Of a stretch of 64,000 nt of DNA, positions 42,767 to 51,336 are shown piece after piece. The notes beneath the pieces are model-generated. The model saw nothing but the letters and a program-made list of their open reading frames with translations, was not told where the DNA came from and did no database searches. The position numbers were made by a program, and so were the translations under genes. This DNA is from Nevskia ramosa DSM 11499 (GTDB lineage: Bacteria > Pseudomonadota > Gammaproteobacteria > Nevskiales > Nevskiaceae), in the NCBI RefSeq assembly GCF_000420645.1, contig NZ_ATVI01000007.1, forward strand, positions 248,001 through 312,000, read 5' to 3'. The stretch's first letter is position 1. The number at the start of each line of letters is the position of its first letter.

Positions 42767-43390
42767 ATGGCCCGCAAACCTGCACACGAACAGTTCGACA
42801 CGCTGAAAGCAATCCAGGATTGCGCTTTCGACCTGTTCGGCCGCTATGGCTACGACGGTGTGTCGATCGGCGATATCTCGACCGCGGCCAAGCTTTCGAA
42901 AGGTGCGTTGTACTGGCATTACACGAGCAAGGAAGCGCTTTATCTGGCCTGCCTGCGCCGGCTGCACGCCCTGTTCGACAGCTACATTTTCGACGTGATG
43001 CGCGCCGAGGCCGATCCGGTGGCGGGCGTGCTGGCGCTGTTCAACGGCATCAGCCGATTGCTTCAGGACCCGCTGGTGCGCAATGGCATCGCCGGCTACT
43101 GGCTGATCCCTGACAGCCCCGATACCGCCGAACTCGCTGCCGGTCAGCGGGCTTTCGAGGCACGGTCGGTAGAGGTTATCCGCAGCGTGCTGGCGCGCGG
43201 CGTCGAACTGGGCCATTTCGATTTCGGCGACGATCTCGACGACATGTCGCGGGCGATCATCTCGATCGTCGAAGCCGTGGTGCTGCCGCTGCGCCATGCG
43301 ACGCCGGAAGAGGTCCGCCGCACGCTCGGGGTGCTGGCCCGCACGCTGTTCCGTGCCTACGACAAGCGCGGCCTGCTGCCGCAGTTCTGA
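42767..43390 (+). CDS. TetR/AcrR family transcriptional regulator
   Basis: 207 aa from the ATG at 42767. HTH: LKAIQDCAFDLFGRYGYDG then VSIGDISTAAKLSKGALYWH plus YTSKEAL, the standard TetR DNA-binding domain. The C-terminal ligand domain is mostly helical and not family-typed. The ligand is unknown. The gene precedes the AIM24-like gene in the same direction with 96 bp between, and is divergent from metZ. Confidence 0.93.
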   Translation: MARKPAHEQFDTLKAIQDCAFDLFGRYGYDGVSIGDISTAAKLSKGALYWHYTSKEALYLACLRRLHALFDSYIFDVMRAEADPVAGVLALFNGISRLLQDPLVRNGIAGYWLIPDSPDTAELAAGQRAFEARSVEVIRSVLARGVELGHFDFGDDLDDMSRAIISIVEAVVLPLRHATPEEVRRTLGVLARTLFRAYDKRGLLPQF

Positions 43391-43486
43391 GGCAGCAATC
43401 CCGGGCGGGCGTCATCGCCACGCCGCGGGCTTGCGGCACAATCTGTCCAGCACACTTTTTCCACCCAGCCCCGAGGAGCAAGACCC

Positions 43487-44311
43487 ATGGCCATGGATGT
43501 GATCGATTACAAGCTGTACGGCGAAGACATGCAGTTCGTCGAGATCGAACTGGACCCGAACGAAGCGGCGATCGGCGAGGCCGGCGCGATGATGTTCATG
43601 GAAGACGGCATCGTCATGGACACCATCTTCGGTGACGGCTCGCAGGCCAACAAAGGCTTCTGGGGTTCGCTGGCCGGCGCCGGCAAGCGCCTGGTGACCG
43701 GTGAAAGTCTGTTCACCACGGTGTTCGCCAATCAGGGCATGGGCAAGAAGAAGGTTGCCTTCGCGGCGCCCTACCCCGGCACCATCGTGCCGGTGCATCT
43801 GCCGGACGTCGGCGGCACGCTGATCTGCCAGAAGGATTCCTTCCTCTGCGCTGCGAAAGGTGTCTCGATCGGCATCGCCTTCCAGAAGCGGCTCGGTGTC
43901 GGCCTGTTCGGCGGCGAGGGCTTCATCATGCAGCGGCTCGACGGTGACGGCCTGGCCTTCATCCATGCCGGCGGTACCTTGTACGAGCGCACCCTGGCGC
44001 CGGGCGAAACCCTGCGAGTCGATACCGGCTGCATCGTCGCCATGCAGCCGAGCGTCAATTTCGACATCCAGTACGTCGGCAAGCTGAAGTCGGCACTGTT
44101 CTCAGGTGAAGGGCTGTTCTACGCCCTGCTGCAGGGCCCGGGACGGATCTGGCTGCAGTCGCTGCCGCTGTCGCGGATGGCCAACCGCATCGTCATGGCT
44201 GCACCGGCGATGGGCGGCCGCTCGCGCGACGAGGGTTCGCTGCTCGGCGGCGTCGGGGGTGGCCTGGTCGGCGGCGGTCTGCTCGGTGGCTTGCTGGGCA
44301 GTGACGAGTAA
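43487..44311 (+). CDS. AIM24/TIGR00266 family protein
   Basis: 274 aa. GAGGAG precedes the ATG by 8 nt. The family pattern is GEAGAMMFMEDGIVMDTIFG, a glycine-rich beta structure (GIAFQKRLGVGLFGGEGFIM), and ARTL-like SALFSGEGLFYALLQGPG. The C-terminus ends in a Gly-rich tail (GGVGGGLVGGGLLGGLLG). Function unproven; homologues include mitochondrial AIM24 and bacterial proteins of the tryptophan-RNA-binding-attenuator-like fold. Confidence 0.88.
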   Translation: MAMDVIDYKLYGEDMQFVEIELDPNEAAIGEAGAMMFMEDGIVMDTIFGDGSQANKGFWGSLAGAGKRLVTGESLFTTVFANQGMGKKKVAFAAPYPGTIVPVHLPDVGGTLICQKDSFLCAAKGVSIGIAFQKRLGVGLFGGEGFIMQRLDGDGLAFIHAGGTLYERTLAPGETLRVDTGCIVAMQPSVNFDIQYVGKLKSALFSGEGLFYALLQGPGRIWLQSLPLSRMANRIVMAAPAMGGRSRDEGSLLGGVGGGLVGGGLLGGLLGSDE

Positions 44312-44387
44312 GCTGAACCGCAAGCTGCAACGCGCGGTCTGAAGCGCAGCGCCGTCCCATCCTGATCCCCGTCCCCCTGGAGTCACC

Positions 44388-45395
44388 GTGAATCCACCTC
44401 GCTCGCACCTGCTGGTGCCGCTGCTTCCCAGCCGCCCGTTTCTGGCCATCGGCCTGGCGCTGTCCGGCCTGATCGGCTGCTCCTCGCCATCCGTGCAGGC
44501 CGAACCGGCAGCCGCCAGCTCCGGCCCGAACGCCGCCGCAACGGCCACTGCCAACGGCAGCGCCAACTGCAAGGCGATCGGCGATTTCTATTGGGAAGTG
44601 GGTGACGGCAAGGGCACGGTGGTTTCGGGCTCGGTCGGTGACGAATACGCACCGAACAAGTCGATCAAGATCGCCTCGGCGTCGAAGTTCGTCTGGGGCG
44701 CCTACGTGCTCGAGAAGATCGGCAAGGACAAGCAGCCGGACGATCGCACCGTGCAGGCGCTGACCATGCGTTCCGGCCTGGTCAAGTTCAATCCGATTGC
44801 CTGTCTGCTGAGCCGCACGGCCGAGTCCTGCCTGACTTCGCGCAGCAATGGCGAACAGGATTCGTCGGCAGTCGGCAAGTTCTCGTACGGCGGTGGTCAC
44901 GATCAGAAGCTGGCGATCGATCTCGGCCTGGGCGGTTACAGCGCCGCGCAGATGACCCAGGAAGTGCAGCGCTACCTCGGCGGCGATCTCGGCCTGGTCT
45001 ACGACAAGCCACAGCCGGCCGGCGGCCTGGAAGGCACTCCGGCGGGTTATGCCGGCTTCCTGCGCAAGATCATCAACGGCCAGCTGCGGATGAAGGAATT
45101 CCTCGGCAAGGACGCCGTCTGCACCCTGCCTGGCAGCTGCCCAGGCGCGCTGACCAGCCCGGTCAAGGAAGCCTGGCACTACAGCCTGAACCACTGGGTG
45201 GAAGATGACCCGCGCACCGGCGACGGCAGTTTCTCGTCGCCCGGCCTGCTCGGTTTCTATCCCTGGATTTCCAAGGACAAGACCACCTACGGCATCGTCG
45301 CCCGCGAACAGCTGCGGGCCAATTCCTACTGGACCAGCGTCCAGTGCGGCCGTGACATCCGCAAGGCTTACTTCACAGGCAAGGCAGTTCAGTAA
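44388..45395 (+). CDS. Serine-hydrolase-like (SxxK) lipoprotein
   Basis: 335 aa. Signal and lipobox at LSGLIGC, so the mature protein is a lipoprotein. SASKF (IKIASASKFVWGAYVLEKIG) is an SxxK catalytic pair of the beta-lactamase/penicillin-binding fold, with a YGGGH segment (FSYGGGHDQ) as a second motif. I do not see a KTG triad at the C-terminus. Four or more cysteines (NPIACLL, AESCLTS, AVCTLPGSCPG) suggest disulfides. It could be a carboxypeptidase or esterase. Ends with a good terminator. Confidence 0.75.
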   Translation: MNPPRSHLLVPLLPSRPFLAIGLALSGLIGCSSPSVQAEPAAASSGPNAAATATANGSANCKAIGDFYWEVGDGKGTVVSGSVGDEYAPNKSIKIASASKFVWGAYVLEKIGKDKQPDDRTVQALTMRSGLVKFNPIACLLSRTAESCLTSRSNGEQDSSAVGKFSYGGGHDQKLAIDLGLGGYSAAQMTQEVQRYLGGDLGLVYDKPQPAGGLEGTPAGYAGFLRKIINGQLRMKEFLGKDAVCTLPGSCPGALTSPVKEAWHYSLNHWVEDDPRTGDGSFSSPGLLGFYPWISKDKTTYGIVAREQLRANSYWTSVQCGRDIRKAYFTGKAVQ

Positions 45396-45415
45396 ATAGC
45401 TACTGGCTGCGAACG

Positions 45416-45442
45416 ACGCGCCGCTAACCCCGGCGCGTTTTT
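45416..45442 (+). terminator. Intrinsic terminator of the SxxK lipoprotein gene
   Basis: ACGCGCCG (45416-45423), loop, CGGCGCGT (45431-45438), then TTTTT (45438-45442). It follows the stop codon by about 20 bp. Confidence 0.8.
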
Positions 45443-45514
45443 CGTTGAGCCACTGCTTGCGCCGCTATCATCGCGACGATCAACGAGGCGTCGCGATCGA
45501 CGATGCCCGGCTAA

Positions 45515-45542
45515 GAGCTTGTTCGCGTTGGCGGACAAGCTC
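45515..45542 (+). repeat. Stable leader hairpin before the atoE-like gene
   Basis: A 12-bp stem (45515-45526 with 45531-45542, one G-U pair) closed by the tetraloop GTTG. It ends 3 bp before the AAAGGGAG ribosome-binding sequence of the GTG start at 45558. No T-run follows, so termination is unlikely. It may keep the site exposed, block ribosomes, or protect the mRNA 5' end. Confidence 0.55.
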
Positions 45543-45557
45543 CCAAAGGGAGATGGC

Positions 45558-46994
45558 GTGAATCCAGGCAATCCGATGTCGCGACTGGCGCTGCGTTTCT
45601 GCGTCTGGTCGGAACGCTGGTTCCCGGATGCCTGGGTGTTCTCGGTCTCGGCGGTGCTGATCGTCTGCGTCGCCGCACTCGCGATCGGCGCCACGCCGGC
45701 AACAACGGTCAAGGCTTTCGGCGACGGTGCCTGGTCGCTGATCCCGTTCACGATGCAGGTCTGCTACGTGCTGATCGGCGGCCATGTGGTGGCGCTGTCG
45801 CCACCGGTTTCCCGGCTGATCGAGAAGCTCGCCGCGCAACCGAAGACCGGCCCCGGCGCGGTCGGCCTGGTGGCGATGACCTGCATGGCGCTGTCGCTGC
45901 TGCACTGGGCTTTGGGTTTCGTCGCCGCCGGCCTGCTGGTCCGGGCGCTGGCCAGGCGCAGCGAGCTGCCGATGGACTATCGCGCTGCCTCGGCGGCCGG
46001 CTATCTCGGCCTGGGCGCGGTCTGGGCTTTGGGCCTGTCGTCCACCGCCGCACAGTTCCAGGCCAATGCCGCGAGCATGAGCAAGGAACTGCTGGCGATC
46101 ACCGGCGTCATCCCGTTCACGCAGACCATCTTCCTGTGGCAGTCGCTGCTGATGACCGTGGTCATCGTCGCGATGTCCTGGCTGATCGCCGTGCGCTCGG
46201 CACCGGCGCCGGCCCTGGCACAGACCGCCAGGCAGCTCGGCATCGATGTCTCGCTGCCGCAGCCAGCAGCGGCGCGCCAACTGCGGCCCGGCGAGCGGCC
46301 GGAGCACAGTCCCTGGCTGAACTGGGCGCTGGCGCTGCTCGGCCTTGCGTGGCTGTGGGGCGAGTTCGCCGCGCGTGGCTTCATCGCCGGCATCGCCAAT
46401 CTGAACACCTACAACTTCCTGTTCCTGGTCATCGGCCTGCTGCTGCAGGGCACGCCGCGCCGCTTCCTCGATGCGGTGACCCACTCGGTGCCGTCGACGG
46501 CCGGGATCATGATCCAGTTCCCGCTGTACGCCGGCATCGCCATGGTGTTGACTGCCGCCAAAGCGCCGGACGGCGCGACCATCGCCAGCCATCTGTCGAC
46601 CTTCTTCGCTGGTATCGCCACCCGGGAAAGCTTTCCGGCGGTGATCGGCCTGTACTCGGCGACGCTCGGCTTCTTCGTGCCTTCGGGCGGCGGCAAGTGG
46701 CTGATCGAAGCGCCATACGTGATGCAGGCGGCCAACGAGCTGAAGGTGCACCTGGGCTGGAGCGTGATGATCTACAACGCGGCGGAAGCGCTGCCGAATC
46801 TGATCAATCCGCTGTTCATGCTGCCGTTGCTCGGCATCGTCAAACTGAAAGTCCGCGACATCGTCGGCTACACCTTCCTGCAGTTCATCATCCATCTGCC
46901 GGTGGTGCTGTTGCTGCTATGGGCGCTGGGCCTGACCCTGGATTACCTGCCGCCCCAGTATCCGACAAACTTCCCTGAAGGACTCAAGCCATGA
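45558..46994 (+). CDS. atoE: AtoE-type short-chain fatty acid transporter
   Basis: 478 aa from a GTG at 45558 with AAAGGGAG just upstream. Polytopic membrane protein of the TIGR00366/AtoE family: the N-terminus SRLALRFCVWSERWFPDAWV is diagnostic, and further blocks are SLLHWALGFVAAGLLVRALA and FFVPSGGGKWLIEAPYVMQA. It imports short-chain fatty acids such as butyrate or acetoacetate. Coupled (ATGA) to an MHS-type transporter, so two carriers are made together. Confidence 0.9.
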   Translation: MNPGNPMSRLALRFCVWSERWFPDAWVFSVSAVLIVCVAALAIGATPATTVKAFGDGAWSLIPFTMQVCYVLIGGHVVALSPPVSRLIEKLAAQPKTGPGAVGLVAMTCMALSLLHWALGFVAAGLLVRALARRSELPMDYRAASAAGYLGLGAVWALGLSSTAAQFQANAASMSKELLAITGVIPFTQTIFLWQSLLMTVVIVAMSWLIAVRSAPAPALAQTARQLGIDVSLPQPAAARQLRPGERPEHSPWLNWALALLGLAWLWGEFAARGFIAGIANLNTYNFLFLVIGLLLQGTPRRFLDAVTHSVPSTAGIMIQFPLYAGIAMVLTAAKAPDGATIASHLSTFFAGIATRESFPAVIGLYSATLGFFVPSGGGKWLIEAPYVMQAANELKVHLGWSVMIYNAAEALPNLINPLFMLPLLGIVKLKVRDIVGYTFLQFIIHLPVVLLLLWALGLTLDYLPPQYPTNFPEGLKP

Positions 46995-48277
46995 ACGCAG
47001 TGCCGATGACGCCACGCGCCCGCTTCCGGGCGATCTTCAGCGGCTCGATCGGCAACCTCGTCGAGTATTACGACTGGTACGCGTATTCGGCGTTCGCGCT
47101 GTACTTCTCGAAAGCCTTCTTCCCGGGCAGCGATCCGACCGCCCAGTTGCTGAATACCGCTGGCATCTTCGCGCTCGGCTTCTTCATGCGGCCGCTCGGT
47201 GGCTGGCTGATGGGCAGCCTCGCCGACCGCAAGGGCCGCCGCGCGGCGATGCTGCTGTCGGTGCTGATGATGTGCGCCGGCTCGCTGACCATCGCGCTGA
47301 CGCCGGGCTATGCGCAGATCGGCGTCGCCGCGCCGATCATCCTGGTCATCTGCCGGCTGGTGCAGGGACTGAGCCTTGGTGGCGAATACGGCATCTCGGC
47401 GACTTACCTCAGCGAAGTCGCCTCGAAGGAGCATCGCGGCTTCTGGTCGAGCTTCCAGTACGTGACCCTGATCCTCGGCCAGCTGACCGCGCTGGCGCTG
47501 CTGATCACACTGCAGCGCTGGCTGCTGACGCCGGCCGAACTGGACGCCTGGGGCTGGCGCATTCCATTCGTGATCGGTGGCCTGCTGGCCCTGGCGGCGC
47601 TGTGGCTGCGCCGCGGCCTGCATGAAACCGAAAGCTTCGCGAAACAGGCCGCGCCCGAACGCGCGCCGCTGCGTCGCCTGTTGCGGGAGCATCCACGTGA
47701 AGTACTGACCGTGGTCGGCCTGACCCTTGGCGGCACCTTGGCGTTCTACACCTACACGACCTACATGCAGAAGTTCCTGGTCAACACCGGCGGCTTCAGC
47801 AAGGACGACGCAACCCTGATCTCGGCGGCTGCGCTGACCGTCTACATGCTGCTGCAGCCAGTGTTCGGCGCGCTGTCAGACAAGGTCGGCCGCCGGCCGC
47901 TGCTGATCTTCTTCGGCATCGGCGGCAGTCTCGGTACCGTGCCGCTGCTCGGCGCGCTGGCCACGGCCGGCGACGCCTTCACTGCATTCGCGCTGATGCT
48001 GACCGGCCTGGTGATCGTCAGCGGCTATACGGCGGTCAACGCCATCGTCAAGGCGGAGCTGTTTCCGGTCGCCGTCCGCGCCCTCGGCGTTGGCCTGCCT
48101 TATGCATTGACGGTGTCGCTGTTCGGCGGCACGGCGGAGTACGTAGCGCTGTGGTTCAAGGGCATCGGCAGCGAGACCGGCTTCTACTGGTATGTCAGCG
48201 CGATGATCGCGGTTTCGCTCGCCGTCTATCTCCGTCTGCCGGAAACCCGCAACCGTTCGCGGCTCGATGCCGACTGA
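46991..48277 (+). CDS. MFS metabolite:H+ symporter (KgtP-like)
   Basis: 428 aa, 12 predicted membrane helices. Metabolite:H+ symporter (MHS) family signature: GNLVEYYDWYAYSAFALYFS at the N-terminus, ADRKGRR loop between helices 2 and 3, RLVQGLSLGGEYG, and the loop DKVGRRP. Very similar in pattern to alpha-ketoglutarate permeases. The substrate, a small carboxylate, is inferred. Start overlaps the atoE stop. Confidence 0.9.
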   Translation: MNAVPMTPRARFRAIFSGSIGNLVEYYDWYAYSAFALYFSKAFFPGSDPTAQLLNTAGIFALGFFMRPLGGWLMGSLADRKGRRAAMLLSVLMMCAGSLTIALTPGYAQIGVAAPIILVICRLVQGLSLGGEYGISATYLSEVASKEHRGFWSSFQYVTLILGQLTALALLITLQRWLLTPAELDAWGWRIPFVIGGLLALAALWLRRGLHETESFAKQAAPERAPLRRLLREHPREVLTVVGLTLGGTLAFYTYTTYMQKFLVNTGGFSKDDATLISAAALTVYMLLQPVFGALSDKVGRRPLLIFFGIGGSLGTVPLLGALATAGDAFTAFALMLTGLVIVSGYTAVNAIVKAELFPVAVRALGVGLPYALTVSLFGGTAEYVALWFKGIGSETGFYWYVSAMIAVSLAVYLRLPETRNRSRLDAD

Positions 48278-48300
48278 GACCCTGCGCGAGGCGGGAACAG

Positions 48301-48316
48301 TTCAGCCTCAATTCAG
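48301..48316 (+). promoter_or_regulatory. PhoP-box-like direct repeat before the glycine-zipper/PhoPQ cluster
   Basis: TTCAG at 48301-48305 and again at 48312-48316 (11 bp apart), followed 10 bp later by a -10-like TAGATT (48327-48332). PhoP of enterobacteria binds two hexamers with an 11-bp period, placed about 11 bp before the -10. The repeat unit here is TTCAG rather than GTTTA, but the geometry is the same, and the cluster downstream encodes a PhoP/PhoQ-like pair. Confidence 0.4.
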
Positions 48317-48383
48317 GAACGCTGCGTAGATTGACCCTCGCACCGTGCCGGAATCCGTCACGTCCATCCGAGGAACACCAGAC

Positions 48384-48932
48384 ATGAACACCAAGCTGAC
48401 CGCGCTGTTGACTGCCATTGCCGTACTGGGTACTTCGACTGCCGCGCAGGCTGGCCGTCATGACGATGGCGTCGAGTACGCCGAGGTGGTCGATGCTCGT
48501 CCGATCTACCGTGATGTGCGCGTGACCGTGCCGCGTGAGGAATGCCGCGACGAACGAGTCGTCTATGACGATGGCTATCGCGGCGGCCGCAACAACGGCG
48601 GCGTTGGTGCGGTGCTCGGCGCGGTGGTCGGCGGCGTGGTCGGCAACCGTTTCGGCCAGGGCTCGGGCCGTGCGCTCGCCACCGCTGCCGGTGCCGTGGT
48701 CGGCGCCAGCGCCGGTGCCAGCATCGGCCGCAACAATGGTGGCGGCTATCGCGAGCCGAGCTATGGCTACGAGGAACGCTGCACCACGGTGCAGGATTCG
48801 CGCTACGAACAGCGTGTTGATGGCTATGACGTGCGTTATCGTTACCACGGTCGCATTTACGACACCCGTCTGCCATATGACCCGGGTGACCGTATCGCCG
48901 TCGAGGTCAACGTTCGCCCGGCGTCGTACTGA
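48384..48932 (+). CDS. Glycine-zipper envelope protein (17 kDa surface-antigen-like)
   Basis: 182 aa from the ATG at 48384 (GGA upstream). Signal peptide (TALLTAIAVLGTSTAAQA). A central glycine zipper, VGAVLGAVVGGVVGNRFGQG and AAGAVVGASAGASIG, probably inserts into or spans the outer membrane. A Cys in each flank (REECRDE, ERCTTVQ) may form a disulfide. The C-terminal half (YDVRYRYHGRIYDTRLPYDP) is a conserved end of this group. Envelope homeostasis role inferred; lies upstream of PepSY-PhoP-PhoQ in one direction. Confidence 0.85.
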   Translation: MNTKLTALLTAIAVLGTSTAAQAGRHDDGVEYAEVVDARPIYRDVRVTVPREECRDERVVYDDGYRGGRNNGGVGAVLGAVVGGVVGNRFGQGSGRALATAAGAVVGASAGASIGRNNGGGYREPSYGYEERCTTVQDSRYEQRVDGYDVRYRYHGRIYDTRLPYDPGDRIAVEVNVRPASY

Positions 48933-48967
48933 TCGCTGACCGTCCCACTCCAGCCCGGAATCCATTG

Positions 48968-49252
48968 ATGCGCGCCGCCCTCCTGATGATCGTGCTCGCT
49001 GCCGGAATGCTCGGCAGCGCGCCCGCGTCGGCGGATCGGCGCAATGGCTTGCGGCTCGATACGCCCTTCCTGGCGCCGGGCCGCGATAACCGGGACGAAC
49101 AGCCGCGCGGTGGTCTGAGCCCGAACGAGGCCGCGCGCCAGGCGCAGAACCAGAATGGCGGCGGCCGCGTGCTCTCGGTGGAACCGAGCGGCAACGGCTA
49201 TCGTGTGAAACTGCTGCGCGATGGCGAAGTCCGCGTCGTCTACGTTCAGTAG
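48968..49252 (+). CDS. Small periplasmic PepSY-like protein
   Basis: 94 aa from the ATG at 48968. Signal peptide (ALLMIVLAAGMLGSAPASA). The C-terminal segment GGRVLSVEPSGNGYRVKLLR then DGEVRVVYV matches the short PepSY-like beta unit. Such proteins often accompany PhoPQ-type systems in this group and are thought to modulate the sensor. Downstream by 37 bp is the response regulator. Confidence 0.82.
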   Translation: MRAALLMIVLAAGMLGSAPASADRRNGLRLDTPFLAPGRDNRDEQPRGGLSPNEAARQAQNQNGGGRVLSVEPSGNGYRVKLLRDGEVRVVYVQ

Positions 49253-49289
49253 CACCCTCAACTTTCTTTCAGTCTGTTCGGAGCTGTCG

Positions 49290-49967
49290 ATGCGTGCGCT
49301 CGTCGTCGAGGATGATCCCGCCCTGCGCGAGCAGGTTTGCCGCCACCTGAGCGACGAAGGCTATGCCGTCGATTCGGCTGCCGATGGCGAGCAGGGCCAG
49401 TACATGGCCGTCGAATATCCGCTCGATATCGCCATCATCGATCTCGGCCTGCCGAAGACGCCGGGCATCGCCATCATCAAGGCGGTGCGCAAGGCCGGCC
49501 GCAGCTATCCGATCCTGATCCTGACCGCCCGCGACGGCTGGCAGAGCAAGGTCGAAGGCCTTGAAGCCGGCGCTGACGATTACCTGGTCAAGCCTTTCCA
49601 CAAGGAAGAGCTGCTGGCCCGCGCTCGGGCACTGGTCCGCCGCAGCGGCGGCTGGAGTTCGCCGCAACTGGAATCCGGCCCGATCATTCTGAATACCGCC
49701 TCGAAGACGGTGAGCCTCGGCGGCGCGGCGGTGGAAGTCACCGCCTACGAGTACCGGGTGCTCGAGTATCTGGTGATGCACGCCGGCGAAGTGGTGTCGA
49801 AATCGACCCTCACCGAGCACCTGTACAACGAGGACGAGGAACGCGATTCCAACGTCATCGAGGTGTTCATCCGCCGCCTGCGCACCAAGCTCGATCCGGA
49901 CAACACCCTGAACCCGATCGCCACCCAGCGCGGCAGCGGTTACCGCTGGAACCTGCCGCGCGCGTGA
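49290..49967 (+). CDS. phoP: PhoP-like response regulator (OmpR family)
   Basis: 225 aa from the ATG at 49290. Receiver with VVEDDP (8-9), phospho-acceptor Asp51 (AIIDLGLP), LTARDGW and VKPFHKEELLARARALVRR. The OmpR-type winged helix has LTAYEYRVLEYL-like VTAYEYRVLEYLVMHAGEVV and IEVFIRRLRTKLDP. Sequence pattern and pairing with a HisKA sensor carrying AHSLKTPL fit the PhoP/PhoQ group, although Mg or peptide sensing is untested. Confidence 0.92.
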   Translation: MRALVVEDDPALREQVCRHLSDEGYAVDSAADGEQGQYMAVEYPLDIAIIDLGLPKTPGIAIIKAVRKAGRSYPILILTARDGWQSKVEGLEAGADDYLVKPFHKEELLARARALVRRSGGWSSPQLESGPIILNTASKTVSLGGAAVEVTAYEYRVLEYLVMHAGEVVSKSTLTEHLYNEDEERDSNVIEVFIRRLRTKLDPDNTLNPIATQRGSGYRWNLPRA

Positions 49968-49983
49968 CGGCGGTCTGCCGGCG

Positions 49984-51336
49984 ATGAAGTCGCTACGCAC
50001 CCGCTTGCTGGTCGTTGCCACCCTGGTGCTGATGGGCTTCATGCTGCTCTGCGGCGCCGGTCTCGATCAGGCCTTCCGCGGCAGTGCGCTGCAGGCGCAG
50101 CGCGACAAGCAGCAGGGCATGATCTTCGCGCTGCTCGGCGCCGCCGATTCCAATGACCGCGATCAACTGACGATCAGCGTCGGCGCCCTGCCCGATCCAC
50201 GCCTGACGCGCGTGCAATCCGGGCTTGAAGCGCTGATCTTCAACGCTTCCGGCAAGGTCATCTGGCGCAGTCCGAGCTTCGCCGGCAAGGTGCCGGAACT
50301 GCTGGCCCCGGATGTCGGCGCCAGCCTGTTCACCGAACTCGACGACCGCTTCGCCAGCACCTACGGCATCCGCTGGGTAAGCGACAACGGCGGCCTGCGC
50401 CTGTTCTCGGCCAAGCCGAAACCGCAGCGCTACACCGTCGCGGTGATGGAAGACAAGAACGACTACAACGTCCAGCTGCATGCCTTCCGCAACCTGCTGT
50501 GGATCTGGCTGGGCGGCGCCAGCTTCGCGCTGATCATCGTTCAGGTACTGGTGCTCGGCTGGGGCCTGTCGCCGCTGCGCAAGCTGGTGCGCGAACTACG
50601 CGGCGTCGAATCCGGCCAGCAGTCACGCATCGACGCGGTCTATCCAACCGAGCTGACGCCGCTCGCCGAAGGCCTGAACACGATGATCGCCGCCGAGCGC
50701 AATCAGCAGCAGCGCTACCGCAATGCGCTCGACGATCTCGCCCATTCGCTGAAGACGCCGCTGGCCGTTTTGCGTGGTCTGGTCGATGACCGGACCCTGG
50801 CGACCGATGCCCGCGACAAGCTGCGCGATCCGGTCGATCGCATGCAGGAAATCACCAATCACCAGCTGCGCAAGGCTGCCGCCGCCGGGCGCCGGACCCT
50901 CGCCGAACCGGTGGCGATCAAGCCGCTGGCCGACAAGATTGCCGGCGCATTGGCCAAGGTCTACGCAGCGAAGTCGCTGCGCTTCACGATCGATGTACCC
51001 GATTCCTTGCGCGTGCGCGCCGACGAGGGCGATCTCTACGAGCTGATCGGCAACCTGCTCGACAACGCCTCGAAGTTCGCCCGCACCGAAGTCCGCCTGA
51101 CGGTGACGATCCAGCAGCGGATGCTGACCTTGCTGATCGACGACGATGGCCCCGGCTTCCCGGACGATGCCGACAAGCTGCTCAGTCGCGGCGTCCGTGC
51201 CGACAGCCTGACGCCAGGCCAGGGCATCGGCCTCGGTGCCGCGGCCGAGCTGGTCAAGCTTTACGACGGCAGCATCGCGCTCGGAAAGGCCGAAACGCTC
51301 GGCGGTGCGCGCGTGACGGTGACACTGTCGGTTTAG
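49984..51336 (+). CDS. phoQ: PhoQ-like sensor histidine kinase
   Basis: 450 aa. Two membrane helices (about 8-28 and 170-192) enclose a periplasmic domain of about 140 residues that lacks an obvious acidic patch. A HAMP-like stretch follows (about 195-240), then HisKA with His254 in LDDLAHSLKTPLAVL, N-box LIGNLLDNASKFA, G1 DDDGPGFP and G2 GQGIGLGAA. The HSLKTPLA variant of the H-box is typical of PhoQ-type kinases. Start 16 bp after the response regulator stop. Confidence 0.9.
   Translation: MKSLRTRLLVVATLVLMGFMLLCGAGLDQAFRGSALQAQRDKQQGMIFALLGAADSNDRDQLTISVGALPDPRLTRVQSGLEALIFNASGKVIWRSPSFAGKVPELLAPDVGASLFTELDDRFASTYGIRWVSDNGGLRLFSAKPKPQRYTVAVMEDKNDYNVQLHAFRNLLWIWLGGASFALIIVQVLVLGWGLSPLRKLVRELRGVESGQQSRIDAVYPTELTPLAEGLNTMIAAERNQQQRYRNALDDLAHSLKTPLAVLRGLVDDRTLATDARDKLRDPVDRMQEITNHQLRKAAAAGRRTLAEPVAIKPLADKIAGALAKVYAAKSLRFTIDVPDSLRVRADEGDLYELIGNLLDNASKFARTEVRLTVTIQQRMLTLLIDDDGPGFPDDADKLLSRGVRADSLTPGQGIGLGAAAELVKLYDGSIALGKAETLGGARVTVTLSV

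Noticed and set aside
45480-46895. 471-codon frame antisense to the atoE-like gene
   Set aside because: Low-complexity Arg/Gln/Asp/His-rich product; the plus-strand transporter is clear.
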